This document shows positions 1-5,216 of a stretch of 5,216 nucleotides of DNA, in pieces (position 1 is the first letter of the stretch; each line of letters opens with the position of its first letter). The translations under genes and the position numbers were made by a program. The notes under the pieces were generated by a model, which did not search any database, had not been told where the DNA came from, and saw nothing but the letters and a program-made list of their open reading frames with translations. The DNA lies in NCBI GenBank assembly GCA_947385505.1, contig CANDLP010000199.1, positions 1 through 5,216 on the forward strand. The letters are read 5' to 3'. This DNA is from an uncultured Clostridia bacterium (GTDB lineage: Bacteria; Bacillota; Clostridia; Oscillospirales; Ruminococcaceae).

Positions 1-915
1 GGGAAAGCCGCATGGGGAAAGCTTTACGGGCAGATGTCTCTGGGAAGCTGTATTATGGTATACGATTTTGACAAGTTTGTACCTGCCGATATGCTTAAAA
101 TAATGCAGGATTACAAAATCACTTCCTTCTGCGCACCTCCAACAATGTTCCGCTTTTTTATAAAGGAGGGGCTTAAGGACTACGATCTGAGCAGCCTTAA
201 ATACTCCACAATTGCGGGAGAAGCGTTAAACCCGGAGGTATTTAATAAGTGGCTGGAATTTACGGGCTTAAAGCTTATGGAAGCATTCGGTCAGACCGAA
301 TCCACCGCGCTGCTTGCCAATCTTAAGGGAATGACTCCCCGTCCCGGTTCAATGGGCAAGCCTACGCCTCTTTATAATGTGGATATAGTTGACGAAAACA
401 ACAACTCGCTTCCCGCAGGCGAGGTAGGAGAGATAGTTGTAAGAGCGGAGCGGGGAAAAGACGGTTTATTCTGCTGCTACTACAAAAACAAGGAGCTTAC
501 CGACGAAGCGTGGAGCGACGGAGTTTACCATACCGGAGATACGGCGTGGAAGGACGAGGACGGTTACTTCTGGTATGTGGGGCGCAATGACGACGTTATC
601 AAGTCAAGCGGCTACCGCATAGGGCCTTTTGAGATAGAAAGCGTTCTTATAACCCACCCGGCGGTATTGGAATGCGCCATAACAGCCGCTCCCGATCCCG
701 TAAGAGGACAGGTGGTAAAAGCAACGGTGGTTCTGACAAAGGGCTATACCGCTTCCGAAGAGCTTAAAAAAGAGCTTCAGACTCATGTAAAGAAAAATAC
801 CGCTCCGTATAAATACCCGCGTATTGTGGAATTTGTGGACGAGCTCCCCAAAACGATAAGCGGAAAAATACGCCGCGTCCAGATAAGGCAGGAGGATAAT
901 AAAGCGGCAAACTGA
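1..915 (+). CDS. AMP-forming acyl-CoA synthetase (medium-chain/acetyl type), 5'-partial
   Basis: This is the C-terminal 304 residues of an ANL-superfamily acyl-CoA synthetase. The family activates a carboxylic acid with ATP to an acyl-adenylate, then transfers it to CoA, releasing AMP and pyrophosphate. The open frame runs from base 1 and upstream codons read [11 protein letters not shown], typical internal sequence of the family, so the ATG at 34 is an internal Met. Visible motifs are AFGQTES (about 283-303, adenylate-binding A5 motif), YHTGD (526-540, ribose-binding Asp), [15 protein letters not shown] (580-624, hinge to the mobile C-terminal domain) and [10 protein letters not shown] (847-876), whose Lys at 865-867 is the expected catalytic lysine for adenylation. 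The P-loop-like A3 motif is off the window; roughly 250 residues are missing against a usual length near 550. The closest style is the medium-chain acyl-CoA synthetase (MACS) branch. Substrate (acetate, propionate, longer or aromatic acids) cannot be fixed from this part. No clear terminator follows. Confidence 0.93.
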   Translation, partial: GKAAWGKLYGQMSLGSCIMVYDFDKFVPADMLKIMQDYKITSFCAPPTMFRFFIKEGLKDYDLSSLKYSTIAGEALNPEVFNKWLEFTGLKLMEAFGQTESTALLANLKGMTPRPGSMGKPTPLYNVDIVDENNNSLPAGEVGEIVVRAERGKDGLFCCYYKNKELTDEAWSDGVYHTGDTAWKDEDGYFWYVGRNDDVIKSSGYRIGPFEIESVLITHPAVLECAITAAPDPVRGQVVKATVVLTKGYTASEELKKELQTHVKKNTAPYKYPRIVEFVDELPKTISGKIRRVQIRQEDNKAAN

Positions 916-993
916 TTTTGTCCATTAAAGCTGTTACTTTGAGCCTGTCCGCATAGGAACGGTTCTTAAAAATATAAGGAGATATAAAAAAAT

Positions 994-2187
994 ATGACCG
1001 AATATTATTTATGGCTGCTGCAGCTTATGGGAGCCGCTAATCCGAAGTCCCGCGAGCTTATCAGACGTTACGGTTCTCCTAAAGCGGTTTACGAAGAGAT
1101 TTACAGCGGCGAAGGGAAAAAATTTCTTTCCCCCGCCGAGATGAGGCGCGTAAACGGCGCTTCACTTGAAAATTCGCAAAAGATACTTGATTTGTGCGAG
1201 AGGGACGGTATAAAAATTGTCACCGTTTCCGACGAAAATTATCCGAAAAGTCTTCAGAATATCTATAATCCACCTATCCTGCTGTTTTACAAGGGCGATA
1301 TTTCCTGTCTTAACAAAGAAATCTGTATTTCCGCGGTAGGCACAAGGGATATGACCGAATATACTGCCAAAGTCACCAAGCGCACCTCCTCCGACCTTGC
1401 ACGCTTAGGCGTAGTGATGATAAGCGGAATGGCGACGGGAGTTGATCATACCGTTCATAAAGCGGCGGTGGACGCCGGCGGAAAAACGGCAGGAGTTCTC
1501 GCCTGCGGTATGACGGTGGATTATCCGCGCGGAACCGCCGCGTTTAGAGAGGAAATATACCGTATGGGCGGCGCCTGCATAAGCGAGCTGCTCCCCACGG
1601 AGCTTCCGTCGCGCAGATATTTCAGCGCAAGAAACAGGATAATATCGGGCTTGGGTGTAGGAACAATAATCTTTCAGGCGGGAATGAAAAGCGGAGCCTT
1701 AATCACCGCCGATCACGCCATAAATCAGGGCAGAGATTTGTTCTGCATACCTCCCGCCGATCTGTTTGACGCCAACTACTGCGGCGTTGTAGGGCTTCTT
1801 CGAGACGGCGCGATACCTCTTTTCAACTATCTTGACGTAGTAAATTATTATTTTAACGACTTTACGGATCAGTTAGAGGCGCTGAACGAAAAATTCAAAA
1901 TTTCCTACGACAAACCCTTTGTATTCCGTGACGGAAGCGCAGAAAAAAACAAATCCGATCATAAAACTTCCGGAGAAAAAACGGCGGAACGATTTGATTT
2001 TTCCCTTCGGGAACCTGAAATAAAAAGAATATACGATTTCCTTTATGAAAACGGTATAAGACAGCTTGAAGAAATAACCGACGGCTGCGGCATTTCTCCG
2101 GAGGACGTTTCGCTTTATCTTATAGATATGGAAATAGAGGGTCTTATAGTGTCAAAGCCCGGCGGGCATTACTGTATAAAAGAATAA
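994..2187 (+). CDS. dprA: DNA-processing protein DprA (Smf)
   Basis: DprA is a cytoplasmic protein that binds incoming single-stranded DNA during natural transformation and loads RecA onto it; it is widely conserved even where competence is unproven. The 397-residue product has the usual three parts: an N-terminal SAM-like helical region (about 1-75), a Rossmann-like core (about 80-290), and a C-terminal winged-helix region (about 337-395). Core motifs are VGTR (115-118), SGMATGVD (144-151), RNRIISGL (213-220) and KSGALITADHA (232-242), where most family members have a GSL(I/M)TA-like segment. The usual G-x-N-x-L-I-x-x-G-A segment is altered here to GVVGLLRDGA (264-273), without the Asn. A charged, low-complexity linker (about 312-334) precedes the winged helix. 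The start is set by AAGGAG at 976-981, 12 nt upstream, a slightly long spacing. The frequent neighbours topA or rnhB are not visible. A hairpin terminator starts 2 nt after the stop. Confidence 0.96.
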   Translation: MTEYYLWLLQLMGAANPKSRELIRRYGSPKAVYEEIYSGEGKKFLSPAEMRRVNGASLENSQKILDLCERDGIKIVTVSDENYPKSLQNIYNPPILLFYKGDISCLNKEICISAVGTRDMTEYTAKVTKRTSSDLARLGVVMISGMATGVDHTVHKAAVDAGGKTAGVLACGMTVDYPRGTAAFREEIYRMGGACISELLPTELPSRRYFSARNRIISGLGVGTIIFQAGMKSGALITADHAINQGRDLFCIPPADLFDANYCGVVGLLRDGAIPLFNYLDVVNYYFNDFTDQLEALNEKFKISYDKPFVFRDGSAEKNKSDHKTSGEKTAERFDFSLREPEIKRIYDFLYENGIRQLEEITDGCGISPEDVSLYLIDMEIEGLIVSKPGGHYCIKE

Positions 2188-2188
2188 T

Positions 2189-2233
2189 AAATTCGGTCTC
2201 CCCTGTCAGCATGACGGGGGAAATCGAATTTTT
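2189..2233 (+). terminator. Rho-independent terminator after dprA
   Basis: Two arms, 2189-2208 and 2212-2231, pair around a 3-nt GCA loop over about 20 positions. There is one C-A mismatch (2198/2222) and two G-U type wobbles (2196/2224, 2204/2216). The centre is a CCCC/GGGG block and the stem ends in a T run at 2229-2233. It begins 2 nt after the dprA stop codon. The T run is short and partly inside the stem, so efficiency is uncertain. Because the arms are nearly symmetric and the left base is AT-rich, some activity on the opposite strand is conceivable. Confidence 0.85.
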
Positions 2234-2265
2234 GGCGAAAAAAAGACGGAAAGGAACATACATAT

Positions 2266-4026
2266 ATGGAACAAAAAGGGTACGCCTCAAAGGAGCTTTT
2301 CCGAAGATTTGCCCCTTACTTTAAAAAATACCGAAAAACGCTGTGTCTTGATCTGTTCTGCGCTTCGCTTACCACGGTATGCGAGCTGGTATTGCCGCTT
2401 ATTATGCGGTATATCACAAATGAAGGGCTGCGGGATCTGGCGGCGCTGTCGGTTAATACCGTAGTAAAGCTGGGGCTGCTTTATCTGGGTTTAAGGGTAA
2501 TAGACTGTATAGCGGGCTACTATATGGCTAATATGGGACACGTTATGGGTGCAAAAATCGAGACGGATATGCGAAGGGACGCTTATGACCATTTGCAGAA
2601 GCTTTCGGATACCTATTACAACAATACCAAAGTGGGGCAGATAATGGGCCGTATTTCAAGCGACTTGTTCGACGTAACGGAATTTGCTCATCACTGTCCC
2701 GAGGAATTCTTTATTGCCGCAATAAAAACGGTGATTTCATTTATCGTATTGGCTCAGATCAATGTTATGCTTACTTTGCTTATTTTTCTGTGCGTGCCTG
2801 TAATGACGATAGTTTGTATGAAGCTTAACTTTAAAATGCGCGGCGCGTTCAGAAAGCGCAGACACCAGATAGGGGAGCTGAACGCCCGTGTTGAGGACAG
2901 CCTTTTAGGGCACAAGGTAGTCAAGGCTTTTACCAACGAGGAAATAGAAAAGGACAAGTTCGAGGCGGACAACGGAAGATTTTTGGACATAAAAAAAGAA
3001 TCTTATAAGTATATGGCGATGTTCCACACTTCGGTAAAGGTGTTCGACGGTCTTATGTATGTGCTTGTGCTGACGGTGGGGGGAATATTTATGATAAAGG
3101 GAATTATCGCGCCCGGCGATCTGGTGGCGTATATGCTTTACGTTACCACTCTTATTTCCACCATTCGCCGTATTATCGAATTTGCCGAACAGTTTCAGAA
3201 CGGTATGACGGGCATCGAGCGTTTTCTTGAAATAGTGGACGCGGATATAGAAATATTTGACGAACCCGACGCAAAAGAACTGGATTCGCCAAGGGGGGAC
3301 ATTACATTTGAAAACGTAAGCTTTGAGTATCCCGACGATCACAATAGGGTGTTCAAAGGGCTGAATCTTAATATTAAGCACGGAGAAAAGGTTGCGATAG
3401 TGGGACCTTCGGGGGGAGGAAAAACCACATTATGCAATCTTATACCGAGATTTTACGACGTGACCGACGGCCGAATTACCTTAGACGGCGAAGATATAAA
3501 GCATTTTACGCTTAAAAGTTTAAGAAGCTGTATAGGAATAGTGCAGCAGGACGTCTATCTGTTTTCGGGAACAATTTACGAAAACATAGTTTACGGCAGA
3601 CCCGGCGCTTCCGAGGAAGATGTTATTGAAGCGGCAAAGCGGGCGGGCGCTCACGACTTCATTTCCTCCCTTAAGGACGGATATCATACATATGTGGGAG
3701 AGCGGGGCGTTAAGCTTTCGGGAGGACAAAAACAAAGGATAAGTATCGCAAGAGTGTTTCTGAAAAATCCGCCCATAATTATTCTTGACGAGGCAACTTC
3801 GGCGTTGGACAACGAGAGCGAGTTCGCCGTAGCCCGCTCGCTTTCCCGTCTATCGGAGGGGCGCACCACGCTCACAATAGCACACAGGCTGTCCAGTATC
3901 AAAAACTCGGACAGAATCTTGGTGCTTACCGACAGGGGGATCGAGGAAGAGGGCACCCATGATGAGCTTATGGAAAAGAAGGGGATTTATAATCAGTTTT
4001 ACGAAATGGCTAATATGATAAAGTGA
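2266..4026 (+). CDS. ABC exporter half-transporter (fused membrane and ATPase domains, MsbA/multidrug type)
   Basis: The 586-residue protein has the length and order of a type IV (ABCB/MsbA-like) half-exporter, which works in the cytoplasmic membrane as a dimer and uses ATP to move lipids, drugs or peptides outward. The membrane domain (about 20-310) has hydrophobic segments near 26-48, 64-85, 148-185 and 260-292, including the usual close helix pairs. The ATPase domain (about 345-586) is complete: A-loop Tyr355, Walker A GPSGGGKTT (380-388, Lys386), Q-loop Gln428, signature LSGGQ (484-488), Walker B IIILDE (504-509, catalytic Glu509), SALD D-loop (512-515) and switch His540. With no degenerate site, a working homodimer is possible. 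No second half-transporter is adjacent, though many Clostridia relatives occur in pairs. There is no N-terminal C39 peptidase domain, so nothing marks it as a bacteriocin processor. The start is supported by AAAGGA at 2250-2255, 10 nt upstream. Substrate is unknown. Confidence 0.95.
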   Translation: MEQKGYASKELFRRFAPYFKKYRKTLCLDLFCASLTTVCELVLPLIMRYITNEGLRDLAALSVNTVVKLGLLYLGLRVIDCIAGYYMANMGHVMGAKIETDMRRDAYDHLQKLSDTYYNNTKVGQIMGRISSDLFDVTEFAHHCPEEFFIAAIKTVISFIVLAQINVMLTLLIFLCVPVMTIVCMKLNFKMRGAFRKRRHQIGELNARVEDSLLGHKVVKAFTNEEIEKDKFEADNGRFLDIKKESYKYMAMFHTSVKVFDGLMYVLVLTVGGIFMIKGIIAPGDLVAYMLYVTTLISTIRRIIEFAEQFQNGMTGIERFLEIVDADIEIFDEPDAKELDSPRGDITFENVSFEYPDDHNRVFKGLNLNIKHGEKVAIVGPSGGGKTTLCNLIPRFYDVTDGRITLDGEDIKHFTLKSLRSCIGIVQQDVYLFSGTIYENIVYGRPGASEEDVIEAAKRAGAHDFISSLKDGYHTYVGERGVKLSGGQKQRISIARVFLKNPPIIILDEATSALDNESEFAVARSLSRLSEGRTTLTIAHRLSSIKNSDRILVLTDRGIEEEGTHDELMEKKGIYNQFYEMANMIK

Positions 4027-4048
4027 GCGTTAATGTAAAAAAATTTAA

Positions 4049-4077
4049 TTGACATATGCTCCTCAATGTAGTATAAT
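4049..4077 (+). promoter_or_regulatory. Consensus vegetative sigma (sigma-A/sigma-70) promoter
   Basis: TTGACA (4049-4054) and TATAAT (4072-4077) are both perfect matches to the -35 and -10 consensus and are separated by the optimal 17 bp. An A/T-rich run (4031-4048) just upstream resembles an UP element. Transcription would be expected to begin near A4084-A4085, giving a leader of about 136 nt before the ATG at 4221. It lies 22 bp beyond the ABC transporter stop and drives the PH-domain gene. No obvious operator dyad overlaps it, so it may be constitutive and strong; this is inferred from sequence only. Confidence 0.88.
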
Positions 4078-4117
4078 ATTTTCAAGAAATTATGCAAATA
4101 ATCCCTTTTACCGTTTG

Positions 4118-4216
4118 TACCGCTGAATTTCGATTCTGGCGATATCAATGATCTTAGATTTAAGTATAGTTGACCGTAATATAATTATAACATTAAATCG
4201 AAATTTTACGGAGGTA
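4118..4216 (+). promoter_or_regulatory. Structured 5' leader partly covering the Shine-Dalgarno of the 4221 gene
   Basis: A perfect 10-bp inverted repeat joins AATTTCGATT (4126-4135) to AATCGAAATT (4196-4205). Beyond an internal loop, UACC (4118-4121) can pair with GGUA (4213-4216), which includes the 3' half of the GGAGGT ribosome binding site (4210-4215). The fold would therefore hold part of the Shine-Dalgarno 5 nt before the start codon. The 60-nt segment between the arms is AT-rich and I see no known riboswitch motif in it. The arms could instead be a protein-binding site or a chance feature of AT-rich DNA. The hand-drawn pairing is seen in the sequence; any control function is inference. 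Confidence 0.4.
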
Positions 4217-4220
4217 ATTT

Positions 4221-4637
4221 ATGAGGTTTAAAGGGAAAGTATCTAAATGGTTTTACGGCATTATGATATTTGCCGCGGCGATTCTTATCCCGATTATTGC
4301 GTTGGCTGTTATAGATGATGAAGTTTTTGTGTTAGTTTTTTCATCGGCGATGTTTGCTTTAATAGAGATATTTTGCTTTTCCTCAGTGTTCTGTAATTTT
4401 GCAGAGCTGAACAGTAACAGCTTGCTTATTGTTTTTGGGTTTATAAGGTTAAGTATCCAATATAGCGATATTAGAGAAATCAAGACAGTCAGAGATCCTT
4501 CTGCATCTTTGGCGGCATCGCTCGATAGAATTAAAATCCGTTATGGCAGCGGGAAAATTGTATTGATTTCATTACTAAAGAAAGAAGAGTTTTATAAAGA
4601 AATACAAAAGAAAAAAAACGATATTAAAATTATGTAA
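4221..4637 (+). CDS. Small membrane protein with C-terminal bacterial PH-like domain (bPH_4/DUF1200-like)
   Basis: The 138-residue product has a short basic N-terminus (RFKGKVSK), two strongly hydrophobic segments (about 11-31 and 35-58), and a soluble C-terminal part (about 63-130) with alternating strands and a final basic helix. The pattern SLLIVFGFIRLSIQYSDIRE, then SASLDRIKIRYG-like spacing (SLAASLDRIKIRYG, 96-109), then ISLLKKEEFYKEI (116-128) closely recalls the bacterial PH domain family bPH_4, formerly DUF1200. As I recall, that family includes SunI/YolF, the sublancin immunity protein of Bacillus. By positive-inside reasoning the N-terminus and the PH-like domain would both be cytoplasmic. 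The start is firm: GGAGGT at 4210-4215, 5 nt spacing, and a consensus promoter upstream. Its GC content is about 34% by hand count, against roughly 47-50% in parts of dprA and the ABC gene, suggesting recent acquisition. Function is unknown; membrane-stress or immunity roles are speculation. Confidence 0.75.
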   Translation: MRFKGKVSKWFYGIMIFAAAILIPIIALAVIDDEVFVLVFSSAMFALIEIFCFSSVFCNFAELNSNSLLIVFGFIRLSIQYSDIREIKTVRDPSASLAASLDRIKIRYGSGKIVLISLLKKEEFYKEIQKKKNDIKIM

Positions 4638-4790
4638 CTTTCGATTTATTGAGAGTTTCCCGTATCCGATAACGACTGTCGGACTATTTCGGCAAAGTAT
4701 ATTAAAATTGATTTACAGCATCATAAAAGTAAAAGGAAGCGTAAACGCATAAATAAGCACATAAGCTAATCAGAAAGGACAATCAAAAAA

Positions 4791-5169
4791 ATGAACGTAT
4801 GGCACGACATCAACCCCGACCGTATTACCCCTCAGGATTTTCTTTCAATTATAGAAATATCCAAGGGCAGCAAGAACAAGTACGAATTGGACAAGGAAAG
4901 CGGAATACTTATACTTGACCGAATTTTATACACTTCCACCCATTATCCCGCCAACTACGGCTTTATACCAAAGACCCTTGCCGACGACGGGGATCCGTTG
5001 GACGTGCTGGTGCTGTGCAACGAGCCGATACATCCCATGGTACTTGTCAGATGCTACCCTATCGGCGTAATAACCATGGTTGACAACGGCAAAAACGACG
5101 AAAAGATCATAGCCATACCCTTTGAGGATCCCACTTTTAACTCTTACCGCAGTATTGAAGCGCTGCCCC
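4791..5169 (+). CDS. ppa: Family I inorganic pyrophosphatase, 3'-truncated by the contig end
   Basis: This cytoplasmic enzyme hydrolyses pyrophosphate to two phosphates with Mg2+, pulling forward reactions such as nucleic acid synthesis and acyl-CoA ligation. The 126 genuine residues carry the family I active site in register with E. coli PPase at an offset of +1: Glu22, Lys30, Glu32, Arg44, Tyr52, Tyr56, the signature DDGDPLD (65-71, Asp66/Asp68/Asp71), Asp98, Asp103 and Lys105. Usual length is about 175 residues, so around 50 C-terminal residues, including the late Tyr-Lys pair that binds phosphate, are missing. The frame continues to a TGA at 5190-5192, but the last residues (QIGRAHV) are encoded by sequencing adapter and are not real; the gene should be marked partial at 5169. 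The start is supported by AAAGGA at 4774-4779, 11 nt upstream, and by good N-terminal alignment. No convincing promoter was found in the 153 nt upstream. Confidence 0.95.
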
Positions 5170-5216
5170 AGATCGGAAGAGCACACGTCTGAACTCCAGT
5201 CACGGAGCGTCATCTC
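5170..5216 (+). other. Illumina TruSeq-type adapter plus index (assembly contamination)
   Basis: From 5170 the sequence is AGATCGGAAGAGCACACG and continues through ...AACTCCAGTCAC at 5203, the standard Illumina read-1 3' adapter. It is followed by an 8-base block GGAGCGTC (5204-5211) in the sample-index position, then ATCTC (5212-5216), the first bases of the constant P7 segment that follows the index. The order adapter-index-P7 is exact, so this is untrimmed library sequence rather than genome. The A at 5170 might be shared with the insert. Everything from here to the end should be masked. Confidence 0.98.

Noticed and set aside
34..36. ATG as the start of the acyl-CoA synthetase
   Set aside because: The frame is open to base 1 and codons before it encode family-typical sequence ([11 protein letters not shown]). 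No ribosome binding site precedes it, so it is an internal Met in a 5'-truncated gene.
941..965. Possible terminator hairpin (GAGCC...GGTTC with inner GTCC/GGA(A)C) after the acyl-CoA synthetase
   Set aside because: The stem is bulged and contains a wobble, and it is followed by an A-rich rather than T-rich tract, so it is not a convincing terminator.
2905..3381. Minus-strand open frame of 158 codons inside the ABC transporter
   Set aside because: It is fully antisense to a well-conserved gene, the product has no recognisable motif, and no ribosome binding site or promoter is apparent. The same applies to the other minus-strand frames at 604-786, 2754-2990, 3520-3735, 3684-3956 and 4253-4483.
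4180..4191. Second promoter for the PH-domain gene (TATAAT at 4180, TATAAC at 4186)
   Set aside because: No acceptable -35 lies 16-18 bp upstream of either box. The TTGACC at 4170-4175 is too close. The AT-rich context makes such boxes likely by chance.
4665..4683. Small hairpin after the PH-domain gene (TCCGAT/GTCGGA, 7-nt loop)
   Set aside because: It has only 6 bp including a wobble and no T run after it, so it is not supported as a terminator.
4708..4756. Promoter for ppa (TTGATT or TTTACA as -35)
   Set aside because: No -10 box of acceptable match lies at proper spacing (TAAAAG at 4730 is poor). A promoter is expected here, but I cannot place it.
1..5169. Functional pairing of acyl-CoA synthetase (makes pyrophosphate) and pyrophosphatase
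   Set aside because: The biochemical link is true in general, but dprA, a terminator, a transporter and an independently promoted gene separate them, so there is no operon evidence.
1..5216. CRISPR array, tRNA, rRNA, insertion sequence or tandem repeat
   Set aside because: I looked for regularly spaced direct repeats, transposase motifs, terminal inverted repeats and RNA gene signatures and saw none.

Overview
The window looks like the end of a metagenome or draft-genome contig from a low-to-mid-GC Gram-positive bacterium, most likely a Clostridia member such as an Oscillospiraceae-type gut anaerobe. The support is strong AAGGAG/AAAGGA/GGAGG ribosome binding sites, the style of the encoded proteins, and mid-40s to 50% GC in the main genes by rough hand count. 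The taxonomy is an inference from gene style only. All genes lie on the + strand.

Layout: (1) 1-915 is the C-terminal part of an AMP-forming acyl-CoA synthetase whose N-terminus lies off the left edge. (2) 994-2187 is a complete dprA, the RecA loader/DNA-processing protein of natural transformation, closed by a strong hairpin terminator (2189-2233). (3) 2266-4026 is a complete ABC half-exporter with all ATPase motifs intact. (4) 4027-4790 is a clearly AT-richer stretch carrying a perfect-consensus vegetative promoter (4049-4077), a leader of about 136 nt whose predicted fold reaches into the Shine-Dalgarno, and a small two-helix membrane protein with a PH-like domain (4221-4637). (5) 4791-5169 is the start of a family I inorganic pyrophosphatase (ppa). 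(6) 5170-5216 is not biological: it is Illumina TruSeq-type adapter plus an 8-base index, so the pyrophosphatase is cut by the contig end.

How the genes relate: the acyl-CoA synthetase releases pyrophosphate and the pyrophosphatase hydrolyses it, but the two are separated by unrelated units, so the pairing is probably coincidental. The dprA terminator leaves only about 32 nt before the ABC start codon, which raises the question of how the transporter is transcribed. The least ordinary biology is the AT-rich PH-domain cassette with its own promoter and structured leader. I did not find a convincing new multi-gene system. The firmest unusual observation is the adapter at the right end, which also creates false protein sequence on both strands.
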